From Hymenobacter telluris (GTDB lineage: Bacteria; Bacteroidota; Bacteroidia; Cytophagales; Hymenobacteraceae): a stretch of 64,000 nucleotides of DNA. Shown here in pieces: positions 24,861 through 35,403 of the stretch. The stretch is taken from contig NZ_JAFLQZ010000003.1 of NCBI RefSeq assembly GCF_017313265.1, positions 526,767 to 590,766 on the forward strand, given 5' to 3'. The notes beneath the pieces are model-generated. The model did not search any database, was not told where the DNA came from, and saw nothing but the letters and a program-made list of their open reading frames with translations. Position numbers and translations under genes: made by a program. The stretch's first letter is position 1. Every line of letters begins with the position of its first letter.

Positions 24861-25786
24861 GGCCGCTCCTCCCCTGCTTCTGGCCGGAGTCCGGCGCGCA
24901 ATTCCAATGTGTCCCGCTCGGCTTTCAAGCGCGGATTGACCACGTACACGTAGGTTATATTCGAGAAATCTACGGCCAGCTTCACCCGCACGGTCCAGAA
25001 GTTTTTGTCGGGCTCTTTCACAAATGAATCGACGGTGCCAATCAGGATACCCTCGGGAAATACGGCGTTGTAGCCCGACGTCACAATGGTGTCGCCGCGC
25101 AGTAGCTTGTTCTGGCGCGGAATGTTGTCGAGCAGCGCGTGGGTGGGGTCGTCGCCGAGCCACTTGATACTGCCAAAGGTGTTGTCGCGCTTGATTTTGG
25201 CGGAAACAAAGGTTTTAGAGTGCAGCAGGCTCGTGACCGTAGCAAACTGCTCGCTCACCACCTTCACCCGGCCCACCACCCCAGCCGCCGACAACACGCC
25301 CATCCCGGTTTTCACCCCGTCGCGGGCACCTACGTTCAGGGTGAGGTAGTTGTCCACGCGGCGCAGCGTGTTATTTACCACCCGGGCGCCAATCAGCGGA
25401 TAATCCGGGTCGCGGGTGGGCAGGGTGCGCAAGCCCAGCAGCAGCGAATCGGGGGAGCTGAGGCGGGCCAGCCGTACCCGCGAGGCGCTATCCTGGGGCA
25501 CGGGCAGGCTGTCGGCTACGCGGTGGCTTAGGTCGCTGGCGTAGAGCTGTTGCCGCAGCGCGGCATTTTCCTGCACCAGCCCCTGGTTGATGCTTTCCAA
25601 GCGGAAGTAGCTGTAAATACGGTCGCGCGTTGCCAGAATCTGCCCCACGTAGGTGTTGGCCGAGTTGAAGAAGGCCGCCCGCTGGTAGGTGCTGTTGCGG
25701 ACCAGCAAATACAAGCTCGCAATTTCCAGCAGCGCAAACACGAGCAAGCCCCGGTAGCGAAACAGAAAAGCGAACAGGTTACGCAC
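24857..25786 (-). CDS. mreC: Rod shape-determining protein MreC
   Basis: 309 residues with a GTG start. There is one N-terminal membrane segment (about 10-30), a short coiled coil (SINQGLVQENAALRQQLYA, about 63-82) and the periplasmic double beta-barrel with VVGRVKVVSEQFATVTSLLH and DTIVTSGYNAVFPEGILIG. MreC is the periplasmic scaffold that activates PBP2. It is translationally coupled to mreD by a four-base overlap. Confidence 0.93.
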   Translation of the reverse strand: MRNLFAFLFRYRGLLVFALLEIASLYLLVRNSTYQRAAFFNSANTYVGQILATRDRIYSYFRLESINQGLVQENAALRQQLYASDLSHRVADSLPVPQDSASRVRLARLSSPDSLLLGLRTLPTRDPDYPLIGARVVNNTLRRVDNYLTLNVGARDGVKTGMGVLSAAGVVGRVKVVSEQFATVTSLLHSKTFVSAKIKRDNTFGSIKWLGDDPTHALLDNIPRQNKLLRGDTIVTSGYNAVFPEGILIGTVDSFVKEPDKNFWTVRVKLAVDFSNITYVYVVNPRLKAERDTLELRAGLRPEAGEERP

Positions 25787-25793
25787 GGGGTCG

Positions 25794-25883
25794 AGTTATG
25801 AGTTAAAAGTTATGAGTTATGCGTTAAATGTCAGGAGCCAAGGACAAACCCCAACTCATAACTTTTAACGCATAACTCATAAC
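25794..25883. repeat. Word-repeat hairpin between mreB and mreC
   Basis: AGTTATGAGTTAAAAGTTAT and following (25794-25828) and an inverted copy (25852-25883) are made of the words AGTTATG and CGTTAAA in shuffled order. It lies about 9 bases after the mreB stop and 8 bases before the mreC start codon, and so may set the ratio of the two products. Confidence 0.65.
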
Positions 25884-25892
25884 TGCCTGACC

Positions 25893-26918
25893 CTAGGTCA
25901 ACAGCACGCCCCGGAAGGCTTGGATGTCTTTGATGGCTTTGCCGGTGCCGCGTACCACGGCGCGCAGGGGGTCTTCGGCAATGTGAATGGGCAGCTTGGT
26001 TTTCACGGCCAGGCGCTTGTCGAGGCCGCGCAGCAACGCGCCGCCGCCGGTCAGGTGGATGCCGTTTTCGTAGATGTCGGCCGACAACTCGGGCGGGCTG
26101 ATTTCCAGGGCCTTCAGTACAGCTTCTTCGATTTTGGCCACCGACTTATCAAGCGCAATGGCAATTTCCGACGACGTTACCTTGATAACCTTCGGAATGC
26201 CGGTCATCAGGTCACGGCCGCGCACCTCGAAATCGGGCGGCGTGATGTCCAGCTCGGTGAGGGCCGCGCCTACCTCAATCTTGATGCGCTCCGCGGAACG
26301 CTCGCCAATCAGCAGGTTGTGCTGGCGGCGCATATAGTCGAGAATGTCCTGGTTGAACACGTCACCGGCCGTTTTGATGGACTGGTCGCAGACGATACCC
26401 GACAGGGCAATAACCGCAATTTCGGTGGTACCTCCTCCAATGTCGATAATCATCGAGCCAATCGGCTGCTCGACATCAATGCCGATACCAATAGCGGCGG
26501 CCATTGGCTCCTGAATCATCCACACTTCTTTGGCCCCGGCGTGCTCGGCGGAGTCGCGCACGGCGCGCTTTTCCACTTCCGTAATGCCCGACGGGATGCA
26601 GATGACCATGCGGTGCGAGGGCTGAAACAGCCGGTTCCGCGTGTCAATCATCTTAATCATGCCCTTTATCATTTCCTCGGCGGCGTGGAAATCGGCAATT
26701 ACGCCGTCTTTGAGGGGGCGGATGGTTCTAATGTTGTCGTGGGTTTTCTCGTGCATTTGCTGCGCTTGCCGGCCCACGGCAATTACCTTATTGGTCGTCC
26801 GATCTTTTGCGATAATGCTCGGCTCATCCACCACGATTTTATCGTTGTGGATGATGAGCGTATTGGCCGTACCCAGGTCGATGGCAATGTCGCTGGTAAG
26901 GAAGTTGAAGAAACCCAT
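25893..26918 (-). CDS. mreB: Rod shape-determining protein MreB (bacterial actin)
   Basis: 341 residues beginning MGFFNFLTSDIAIDLGTANT. Actin-fold nucleotide motifs are seen: phosphate 1 DLGTANT, phosphate 2 IIDIGGGTTEIAVI, and adenosine LTGGGALLRGL. MreB filaments guide cell-wall elongation beneath the inner membrane. A perfect -7 box at 26975-26982 gives it a promoter of its own downstream of purH. Confidence 0.97.
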   Translation of the reverse strand: MGFFNFLTSDIAIDLGTANTLIIHNDKIVVDEPSIIAKDRTTNKVIAVGRQAQQMHEKTHDNIRTIRPLKDGVIADFHAAEEMIKGMIKMIDTRNRLFQPSHRMVICIPSGITEVEKRAVRDSAEHAGAKEVWMIQEPMAAAIGIGIDVEQPIGSMIIDIGGGTTEIAVIALSGIVCDQSIKTAGDVFNQDILDYMRRQHNLLIGERSAERIKIEVGAALTELDITPPDFEVRGRDLMTGIPKVIKVTSSEIAIALDKSVAKIEEAVLKALEISPPELSADIYENGIHLTGGGALLRGLDKRLAVKTKLPIHIAEDPLRAVVRGTGKAIKDIQAFRGVLLT

Positions 26919-26974
26919 TAGTTAACGGCAAGAAAATGAGTGCGAATGAAACTCATCCACACAAAAAGTGGGCA

Positions 26975-26982
26975 CAAAAGTA
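26975..26982 (-). promoter_or_regulatory. -7 box of mreB
   Basis: The minus strand reads TACTTTTG, an exact TAnnTTTG match about 57 bases before the mreB ATG. No clear -33 element is seen. It would allow mreBCD to be expressed apart from purH. Confidence 0.45.
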
Positions 26983-27068
26983 CGGAAGTTTCAGGGAAGC
27001 ACGACCTGTCATTGTCAAGATCGAAGATCGAATTATCCTTCTTGACAGCAAGTGCTGTTTCCTCCACG

Positions 27069-27108
27069 AATAAGCCCTTAACGGTAACGAAAACGTCAAG
27101 GGCTTATT
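27069..27108 (-). terminator. Hairpin downstream of purH
   Basis: AATAAGCCCTTAACG and the inverted CGTCAAGGGCTTATT pair at 14 of 15 positions with a 10-base loop. A second GC-rich palindrome (GCCGGCC) lies at 27122-27150. Neither has a strong T-tract, but together they probably end purH transcripts before mreB. Confidence 0.5.
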
Positions 27109-27159
27109 GGATTGCTTGTCTGGCCGGCCGCTCAAAGCAGCCGGCCGGCTATAGGCTTA

Positions 27160-28710
<1,551 letters not shown>

Positions 28711-28747
28711 AGCAAGCAGAAGTTTGATGAAGAAACGAACGACGCCG

Positions 28748-28779
28748 CGAAGGTAGCCCCATCAGGCCCGCTGCGCCAA
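28748..28779 (-). promoter_or_regulatory. Promoter of purH
   Basis: On the minus strand TTGG (28776-28779), about 20 bases, then TACCTTCG (28748-28755), one base off the TAnnTTTG consensus. It lies about 38 bases before the ATG. Confidence 0.4.
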
Positions 28780-28932
28780 CTGCCCGTCTGGAATTGTTGC
28801 GGTTTGTTCCTTTTCAAGTGCAAGTCCCGGTGCTAGCTGCCCTCGTTGCATTTCAGCCAATACCAACCCCAGACAACACGAACCCCCGGATTGAAGTATT
28901 GTATTCAACCTCCACTCCGTTAGCTACCCTAT

Positions 28933-30117
28933 ATGCCCACATCGTCTATTCCGGACTTGCAAGCCCCCGATTCTGCTGTCGATACGCCGCCCCTTCCTTT
29001 TCCTTCACCCGAAACTGCTGCTGCCAACTTAGTGCCCCGCTTACTGGCGCAGGCGCCACTTTCCGACTTTGAAGGTGGCTTTCCAACCCAGGAATTCAAC
29101 TGGCTCCGGGAAGCGGGTCTCCTGACGGCCCCGCTGCCGGTGGCACTTGGCGGCGCCGACTTTGCCGAGGTCTGCCACACCTTGTCGCTGCTACGCACGC
29201 TCCGGCACATCGGGCACGGCAACCTAGCCGTAGGGCGCGTGTATGAAGGGCACGTAAACGCGCTGCAACTGCTCCAACGCTTCGGTACGGCCACCCAGGT
29301 GGCGCGCTACGCCACCGATGCGCACAGTGGGCATTGGTTTGGGGTGTGGAACACCGAAGCGGCCGACGGCGTGAAACTGGAGCCCCTGCCCAACGGCCGC
29401 TACCGGCTGCACGGCAGCAAAACCTTCGGCTCGGGTTCCGATTTTCTGAGTCGGCCGCTGCTCACGGCCGCGCTGCCTGATGGGGGTTGGCAAATGCTGA
29501 TTCTGCCCGCCGATGAGCAGCAACCTACTTATGATGCCAGCTTTTGGCGGCCCCTAGGTATGCGCGCCACCGCCAGCTTCCGGGTTGATTTTACGGGCCT
29601 GGAAGTGGGCCCTGATGATTTGATAGGCCAGCCCGGCGACTATTACCGTCAGCCGTGGTTTAGCGGCGGCGCCATCCGGTTTGCCGCCGTGCAGCTAGGC
29701 GGCGCCGAAGCGGTATTCGACGAAACCCGGCACTTTCTGCAAGGCTTGGGCCGCACCGACGACCCGTACCAACGGCAGCGCCTCGGCGAAATGGCCCTGC
29801 TCATCGAAAGCGGAAACCTCTGGCTGCGCGGCGCCGCCGACCACGCCAGCCGCCCCACCGCCGAGTCGGATGCGGAAGCTACCGTGGCGTATGCCAACAT
29901 GATGCGCACGGCCATCGAGGAAATCTGTTTGCGCGTGCTGCAACTGGCCGAGCGGTGCGTAGGCGCCCGCGGCCTGCTGAAACCCGAGCCTTTTGAGCGC
30001 CTGCACCGCGACCTAACGCATTACCTCCGCCAGCCCGCCCCCGATGCCGCCCAAGCCGACGCCGGCCGCTTCGTCCTCGACCGTACCGCTCCCGCTCACT
30101 CCCTCTGGCATGCATAA
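28933..30117 (+). CDS. Acyl-CoA dehydrogenase-family flavoprotein
   Basis: 394 residues with the three-domain acyl-CoA dehydrogenase layout: helical N-terminus, a central beta domain (FGVWNTEAADGVKLEPLPNG ... LHGSKTFGSGS) and a helical C-terminus with QLAERCVGARGLLKPEPFER. It should bind FAD and act on an acyl thioester, but divergence in the C-terminal half leaves the catalytic base unassigned. The next gene overlaps its stop by 8 bases, so it belongs with a deacetylase, a methyltransferase and a glycosyltransferase rather than with fatty acid degradation genes. Confidence 0.85.
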   Translation: MPTSSIPDLQAPDSAVDTPPLPFPSPETAAANLVPRLLAQAPLSDFEGGFPTQEFNWLREAGLLTAPLPVALGGADFAEVCHTLSLLRTLRHIGHGNLAVGRVYEGHVNALQLLQRFGTATQVARYATDAHSGHWFGVWNTEAADGVKLEPLPNGRYRLHGSKTFGSGSDFLSRPLLTAALPDGGWQMLILPADEQQPTYDASFWRPLGMRATASFRVDFTGLEVGPDDLIGQPGDYYRQPWFSGGAIRFAAVQLGGAEAVFDETRHFLQGLGRTDDPYQRQRLGEMALLIESGNLWLRGAADHASRPTAESDAEATVAYANMMRTAIEEICLRVLQLAERCVGARGLLKPEPFERLHRDLTHYLRQPAPDAAQADAGRFVLDRTAPAHSLWHA

Positions 30118-30856
30118 CGAGCGCACTTTCGATTTCCAGAGCCTGCCCCTGCGTTCCGCTGATTACGCGGCTACTTTGGGCCCCACGGTGGTTATTGCTC
30201 CTCACCCCGATGATGAAAGCCTAGGCTGCGGCGGCCTGCTGGCGCTGCTACGGAAGGCTGGCGTGCCCGTGTGGTGCGTGCTGGTCAGCGACGGAAGCAT
30301 GTCGCACCCCAACTCGGTAAAGTTTCCGGCAGCCGCCCGGCAGGCCCTGCGTGCAACCGAGCTACGTTTGGCTCTAACCGAACTAGGCGTAGATTCCAAT
30401 GAACTGCAAACCCTCAACCTCACCGACGGAGCCGTGCCGACACCTGATACGCCGACCGGTGCGATGGCCGTGCAGCATCTGTACAATTTCCTGCAACAGA
30501 TAGGCGCCAAAACCATTCTGTGCCCGTGGCGGCGCGACCCGCACCCCGACCACCGCGCCACCAGTGAGCTGGTTCGGTCAACTATAGCCAAGCTGCCGCA
30601 GCCGCCACGCCTGCTCGAATACGTGGTCTGGGCCTGGGAACGGGCTGCCCCCGCCGATTTACCTCAGCCCGGCGAAGCTACTGGCTGGCGGCTGGACATC
30701 AGTGCCGTGCTGCCGCAGAAGCAACGGGCCATTGCCGCGCACCGCTCCCAATTGGCCCCCGGCATTATCGACGACGACCCAACAGGTTTTCTGCTATCAG
30801 CGGACATGCTGGCTCACTTTGCCCAGCCGTTTGAGGCCTATCTGGAGGTTGATTGA
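30110..30856 (+). CDS. PIG-L (LmbE) family deacetylase
   Basis: 248 residues from the ATG at 30110, overlapping the dehydrogenase stop. The zinc motif PHPDDESLGCGG (31-42) and the later HPDH are diagnostic. Family members remove the N-acetyl group from GlcNAc in lipid- or small-molecule-linked glycosides (for example GlcNAc-PI, MshB and BshB substrates). It is cytoplasmic. The neighbouring methyltransferase could act on the amine it frees. A hairpin that includes its last codons separates it from the next gene. Confidence 0.9.
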   Translation: MHNERTFDFQSLPLRSADYAATLGPTVVIAPHPDDESLGCGGLLALLRKAGVPVWCVLVSDGSMSHPNSVKFPAAARQALRATELRLALTELGVDSNELQTLNLTDGAVPTPDTPTGAMAVQHLYNFLQQIGAKTILCPWRRDPHPDHRATSELVRSTIAKLPQPPRLLEYVVWAWERAAPADLPQPGEATGWRLDISAVLPQKQRAIAAHRSQLAPGIIDDDPTGFLLSADMLAHFAQPFEAYLEVD

Positions 30857-30945
30857 TAATTGCTGATTGGTTGATGTGCTGATGGATTATTATTCACTAA
30901 CCGGCACATCAACCAATCAGCACACCAGCAAATCAACACATCACC
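30846..30945. repeat. Word-repeat hairpin between deacetylase and methyltransferase
   Basis: The core CTGATTGGTTGATGTGC (30863-30879) pairs perfectly with 30904-30920. The flanks repeat the words TTGATG, CTGAT and AAATCAACACATCAC. The arm begins in the last codons of the deacetylase (GTT GAT TGA). The word AAATCAACACATCAC recurs at 36706-36720. Confidence 0.65.
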
Positions 30946-30951
30946 CATTCC

Positions 30952-31554
30952 ATGAATCCAAACCAACCCCATACCCTGCGGCCTGAATATTTCGATGAGG
31001 TGTACCGTGCCAACAACGACCCGTGGAACTTCGAAACCAGCCCGTATGAACAAGGTAAATACGCCGATACAATGGCCGCACTGCCCCCCGAACGGCAGTA
31101 TGAAAGCGCCTTTGAAGTGGGCTGCTCCCTGGGCGTGCTAACCGAACAGCTAGCAACCCGGTGCCGCCATCTGCTGGCCATTGACGTAGCCCAGGCGCCG
31201 CTGGAACGTGCCCGCCAACGCTGTGCGCATCTTCCGCAGGTGGAGTTTCGGCAGATGACTTTGCCAAACGAGTTTCCGGCGGCTGAAACCTTCGACTTGG
31301 TGGTGCTATCGGAAGTAGGCTACTACTGGGCAATGCCTGATTTAGAGCAGGTAACCAACCACTTGCTGGCCGCTTTACAGCCCGGTGGCCATCTGCTGCT
31401 TGTGCACTGGACTCCACCAGTCCACGACTACCCGCTAACCGGCGACGAAGTGCACGATTTTTTTCTGGCTAAAACCGGTCCTGATGGTCCCCTAAAGCAC
31501 CTACACGGCCATCGGGCGGCGCAATACCGCCTGGATTTGCTGGCTCGCACTTAA
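30952..31554 (+). CDS. SAM-dependent methyltransferase, NodS-like
   Basis: 200 residues. The N-terminal YFDEVYRANNDPWNFETSPYE is typical of the NodS branch, followed by SAM motif I FEVGCSLG (54-61), IDVAQAP and DLVVLSEVGYYW. NodS methylates the free amine of a deacetylated chito-oligosaccharide, so an N-methylation after the PIG-L step fits, by analogy only. The last 54 bases overlap the 3' end of the convergent glycosyltransferase gene. Confidence 0.85.
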   Translation: MNPNQPHTLRPEYFDEVYRANNDPWNFETSPYEQGKYADTMAALPPERQYESAFEVGCSLGVLTEQLATRCRHLLAIDVAQAPLERARQRCAHLPQVEFRQMTLPNEFPAAETFDLVVLSEVGYYWAMPDLEQVTNHLLAALQPGGHLLLVHWTPPVHDYPLTGDEVHDFFLAKTGPDGPLKHLHGHRAAQYRLDLLART

Positions 31555-32787
31555 TGGTTGCGTAGATGGCAAGGGTACGTTGCTGGCCGCTTCAGCTTCC
31601 AGTTGCTCCTGCTGGGCAATCAACTGGCGCAGCTCTTTAACTGCTACTGATAAGGTAGTTACCCGCCCCCGCCGCCACACGGCCCGGTGCTTCAATACCC
31701 ACTCCCACAGCAACCCAAACGTGGGCGCACTGGTAATCTGCCGCGCCAACGGGCTGGCGGGCACGCTCAGCACTGCGGCCAAGCGCACACACAACGGCCA
31801 CTGCTGGCGCGGCTGTTGCCGGGCCTGCGCCCATAGTTGCCGCAGTTTCCGGCGGGCCGTCCATTCGGCGGCCAGCGCCACCCCGCTTTCCACCAGCGGC
31901 TCCCGTTGCTGCCGGGTCATGCGGGCCCATTCGCGCAACTGCCACGATAGGCCCACCGCCACACGGCCCGCATATCGCGCCGACGTGCTGACTCGCACTG
32001 CCGGGCTGTGGCGCAAACGCAAATCGTGGCGGCGCAGGGCCTGCCAAAGCGCCTCATCTTCCAGAAACGGCACCACCGGCAAACCACCCACCTGCTGGTA
32101 GGCTGCCACCGTAAGCGCCAAGCTAGCCCCGAAATGCTGGTGGTGCCGCGGACACGGGTCGGCGGGTTCTGGGTCGAGCAACGCTTCGAGGCGGGCCCGC
32201 AGTAGGCGGTACGCGGCGTCGTGCAGGTGGGTCCGGCGTACTGGGCCCTTCTGGGCATTCGTTTGTTCCGGAAAAATACGGCCGCCTACTGCATCGGCAC
32301 CGGCTTGTATTTCCATGAGGGTTGCGGCCAGCCAGGTTGGTGCCACCCGGGTATCGGCGTCGGTACTGGCGATAATACCGGTAGCGCCAGCCACCGATTC
32401 TAGCCGGCGGCAGGCTTCATCCATCAGCAGGCGGCGGGCTTGCCCCACATGCGCTTCGGCGGGCGGCAACTTCACTTCAGCCACGTACAGCGCCAAGCTC
32501 GGATGCTGCTGGGCAAACTTGCGCACCACGGCGGCCGTCCGGTCTTTGCAGTTATTGGCCAGCACCAAAATTTCGTACGTAACAGGGTCGAGGGGCTGGC
32601 CGGCCAGGTTTGTTTGAGCAGCCAGGGCAGCTAGTGTAGCCGGCAGGTTGGTGGCTTCGTCTTTGGCCGGAATAATAACGCTTACGAGCACGCCCGGATG
32701 GGGAGCGGCAGTTTCTTGCCAGATAGTAGCTGGCATAGATGCAGTAGGAAAAGCAGGCGTGGCGAAACTAGCGGCGGGAGGTAGCAT
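31501..32787 (-). CDS. Family 2 glycosyltransferase
   Basis: 428 residues from the ATG at 32787. The GT-A fold shows VSVIIPAKDEATNLP (35-49), ILVLANNCKD, a metal-binding D143-A-D145 (ASTDADTRV) and E243-D244 in VPFLEDEALW. No transmembrane segment is seen, so it is a soluble or peripheral inverting transferase. The C-terminal 150 residues are helical and basic. It converges on the methyltransferase gene with a 54-bp overlap, which supports a shared function. The sugar and acceptor are unknown. Confidence 0.88.
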   Translation of the reverse strand: MLPPAASFATPAFPTASMPATIWQETAAPHPGVLVSVIIPAKDEATNLPATLAALAAQTNLAGQPLDPVTYEILVLANNCKDRTAAVVRKFAQQHPSLALYVAEVKLPPAEAHVGQARRLLMDEACRRLESVAGATGIIASTDADTRVAPTWLAATLMEIQAGADAVGGRIFPEQTNAQKGPVRRTHLHDAAYRLLRARLEALLDPEPADPCPRHHQHFGASLALTVAAYQQVGGLPVVPFLEDEALWQALRRHDLRLRHSPAVRVSTSARYAGRVAVGLSWQLREWARMTRQQREPLVESGVALAAEWTARRKLRQLWAQARQQPRQQWPLCVRLAAVLSVPASPLARQITSAPTFGLLWEWVLKHRAVWRRGRVTTLSVAVKELRQLIAQQEQLEAEAASNVPLPSTQPLSASQQIQAVLRRPMAV

Positions 32788-32880
32788 CGGGTATTCTGAT
32801 ACGCGAATCAGGAAAGAAATAGTAACATAAAAGCTAGGCACTTGTCTAGCGTCGAGCTTACCGCAGGCAGACAAAACAGT

Positions 32881-32907
32881 GGCCCTTCCACACGGGGCGG
32901 AAGGGCC
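32881..32907 (-). terminator. Terminator after the outer-membrane barrel gene
   Basis: 9-bp stem GGCCCTTCC/GGAAGGGCC with an A-rich 5' side and CTGTTTTGTC following on the minus strand. It lies in the gap before the glycosyltransferase gene. Confidence 0.65.
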
Positions 32908-32964
32908 GAAAAATTGCCTAGGTATGCTCTAGAAAGCAGCAGCGCTTTTGCTGATACGAACTGC

Positions 32965-34212
32965 CTAGAATGCCTCGCCCACGGCGAAAATGATACCCGA
33001 GTTGCCCCCGGAACCCACCCCGTAGTCGAGGCGAATATTAAGCCGGTCGCGGCGGTTGAAGCGGAAGCGGGCACCCAGGCCACCAGCCAGCTTGGTGCCG
33101 TCGAAGGTGTAATCAGAAATCTTATAGCCCACTTGGCCTGCACCTAGGAAGCCAACCACGTCGAAACGCCAGAACAGTTTCTGCCGAATTTCGGCCTGCA
33201 CCGTAGTGAACTGCCGGTCGCGGAAGCGGTTTTCGTAGATACCGCGCATCAGGTAGGCATTGTTGTAGAGCGAACCGCCCAACGTAGCGCCCATACCGCC
33301 TAGCTCACGAAACGGAACATCACCAGAGTGATATTGCCCCATAAACTGCGCCGCAAAAATGGTGTTGTTGGAGCCGAACAAAGGATTGAAGTGTCGGGCA
33401 TCTACTTGATAACGAGTAAATTTATAATCACTGCCCAAAGCCGAGCCATTGAAGAGCATGTGCGCGTCCACAAAGTTGCCGCGGTATGTGGCTAGCACAT
33501 TGTCGCGCCCATCGTAGAGAATGGCCGGACCAACGCCCGAGCTAATAATTCCATTGCGTTGCTCACCCAATCCGCGTACGTTGGCAGCCTCGCCGAGCTG
33601 GTCGTATACAACGGGCGGATTGATTGGCGAGTAATCTTCGGCATCCTGAAGCTTTACATCACCGAGGTTGGTAAGCCGGTAGCGAAGCCCCACGAATAAG
33701 TTGGGAGCCACATTCGCTAATGCTTTTTCATCAAACACAAACAACGGATACTGAATTTGCACCTCGTCGCTCTTACGCGTATTGTTGCCAATACCGTAAT
33801 AGTTGAAAACCAAATCATAATAGCTCAACTCACCAGAAAAGTAAAACTTTTCACCGGGCGTGAAAATGGTGTGCGTGAGCTGCACTGTGGTTTGCTTTTC
33901 TTGCGAGTACCACGCCAGCAAACGAGCATTGGACTTGCGCACCGTAGTATCGGTGCCGAAGCGCCATATCGGCAGGATAGCTACTCCGGCCGCAAATCCT
34001 GTTTCCTGCTGATAGAAGGCTATCGGAACGGGAATGAAGCTGGGTTTGTCGCTGGGCGCAAAAATCGATTTTTTCTTGGGAGTGTCATCAACAACGCCAA
34101 GCGGCGGTGGCGCGGGCGCAGTGGTACCATCGGTAGTAGTAGGGGCCACTTGGGCCGCACCCATTCGGGCCAGGCTGCACAGCAGAATCAGCGGCAGGTA
34201 GAGAAAGCGCAT
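32965..34212 (-). CDS. Outer-membrane beta-barrel (BamA/surface-antigen type)
   Basis: About 415 residues from the ATG at 34212 (signal peptide MRFLYLPLILLCSLARMGAA). After a short linker a 16-strand-type barrel with alternating aromatic residues is visible, including PAILYDGRDNVLATYRGNFV and GGLGARFRFNRRDRLNIRLD, typical of the surface antigen (D15/Omp85) barrel. No POTRA domains are present. It is probably an outer-membrane protein of unknown transport role. It ends in -F (GEAF), as barrels often do. Confidence 0.82.
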   Translation of the reverse strand: MRFLYLPLILLCSLARMGAAQVAPTTTDGTTAPAPPPLGVVDDTPKKKSIFAPSDKPSFIPVPIAFYQQETGFAAGVAILPIWRFGTDTTVRKSNARLLAWYSQEKQTTVQLTHTIFTPGEKFYFSGELSYYDLVFNYYGIGNNTRKSDEVQIQYPLFVFDEKALANVAPNLFVGLRYRLTNLGDVKLQDAEDYSPINPPVVYDQLGEAANVRGLGEQRNGIISSGVGPAILYDGRDNVLATYRGNFVDAHMLFNGSALGSDYKFTRYQVDARHFNPLFGSNNTIFAAQFMGQYHSGDVPFRELGGMGATLGGSLYNNAYLMRGIYENRFRDRQFTTVQAEIRQKLFWRFDVVGFLGAGQVGYKISDYTFDGTKLAGGLGARFRFNRRDRLNIRLDYGVGSGGNSGIIFAVGEAF

Positions 34213-34342
34213 ATAGGCTTTAAGTAAGAAGGAAGAGGATAACAGCACGTTGGAGGGTAGTTCAGGCAGCAGCTAGCTACCAGCAACTACAGTCCACAGC
34301 ACATGTCGTTGGTCTCCTAACGCAACAGTCGCGTCTACGGTT

Positions 34343-35287
34343 TTACCCTATCACCTCTACCAGTAGCATCGAGAGCACCCCGGCCAACATAATCCCTTTG
34401 CACCAAGTACTTAACTTCGCAAAATGCCGGCGTCGGTCGGCCCGCCACAACAGCCGCAGCAAAGCCAGTAGCGGCACCAGCACCAGCACCAACAGCCACA
34501 CCCCCAACAGCACCGGACCGTGTAGCAGCGCCTCCCCTATTGCCCCGAGCACCAGCAACAGCAAGCACCCCAGGAAAAAGCCCGTCACCCATTTGGTGCG
34601 CGCTACGCCCCACACAATTGGCAGGGTTCGGCAGTCGTGTTGGGCGTCGCCGCGCATGTCTTCCACGTCCTTTACGATTTCGCGCACCACGGTAAGCAGA
34701 AAAGCGGCCAGCGCATAAGCCCACACACTACTATTGGTGGTGCGCAGCTGCAATTCGGGCAGGAGCACCAGTGCCGCCGTGAGGGTAGCAATGCTGAGGT
34801 TGCCCACCAGCGCCACCCGCTTAAAGCGCACCGAATATCCCCACAGCAGCACCGCCGACCCCAACGTTACGACGCCCAACAACGGGGAAAGCAGCCCGCC
34901 AATGCCCACCCCCAGCCCCGAAAGCAGCAGGTGGGCCAGCATGGCGCGGCGGCGGCGCACGGCCCGCCCCACCACCAGCCGCCCCGGCCGGTTGATGGCG
35001 TCAATCTTGACATCGTAATAATCATTAATGATGTAGCCCGCAGCGCCAATGCACAAAGTGGCCAGCACCAGCAGTCCGAAGCGCAGATCAAACAGGGTAG
35101 CCAAGGGTGTAGCAGGCCGCAGCAGGCCGGCACGCACCAGCACCAAGCACAGCAGCATAATCAGCAAGTTGGGCAACCGAATAAGCTGCGCAATGGGCCG
35201 TAGCAGCAGGCTGTGGCCAGCGCTGTCGTCGTCGGACCCGGCCGGGCCAGCCGGCGAGGCAGTCGAAGAGAAGGAAGCAGACGACAT
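34343..35287 (-). CDS. UbiA-family prenyltransferase (GGGP geranylgeranyltransferase-like)
   Basis: About 314 residues from the ATG at 35287. There are about eight membrane segments. The two prenyl-diphosphate motifs are NDYYDVKIDAINRP (88-101) and DVEDMRGDAQHD. The combination resembles bacterial proteins annotated as geranylgeranylglycerol-phosphate geranylgeranyltransferase. It transfers a polyprenyl group at the inner membrane; the acceptor is uncertain. Such a gene commonly accompanies kdsC and the DUF2520 gene in Bacteroidota. Confidence 0.85.
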   Translation of the reverse strand: MSSASFSSTASPAGPAGSDDDSAGHSLLLRPIAQLIRLPNLLIMLLCLVLVRAGLLRPATPLATLFDLRFGLLVLATLCIGAAGYIINDYYDVKIDAINRPGRLVVGRAVRRRRAMLAHLLLSGLGVGIGGLLSPLLGVVTLGSAVLLWGYSVRFKRVALVGNLSIATLTAALVLLPELQLRTTNSSVWAYALAAFLLTVVREIVKDVEDMRGDAQHDCRTLPIVWGVARTKWVTGFFLGCLLLLVLGAIGEALLHGPVLLGVWLLVLVLVPLLALLRLLWRADRRRHFAKLSTWCKGIMLAGVLSMLLVEVIG

Positions 35288-35403
35288 GGCCACAGATAGT
35301 GAGGGAGTATAGGTACTGCCAGTGCCCAAAAGCAGCAGGCAACAAAAAGGTAACGTTGAAATCCGGCTTTTCTGCGCGGGACGGTGCCCTTACAGATAGA
35401 AAG

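Noticed and set aside
28933..32787. True Nod-factor operon
   Set aside because: The glycosyltransferase lacks the membrane helices of NodC, the deacetylase is PIG-L rather than NodB type, and no NodA homologue is present; only the order of chemistry is similar.
34637..35203. 188-residue glutamine/histidine-rich plus-strand frame
   Set aside because: It is antisense to the UbiA-family gene; the composition is typical of a GC-rich shadow frame.
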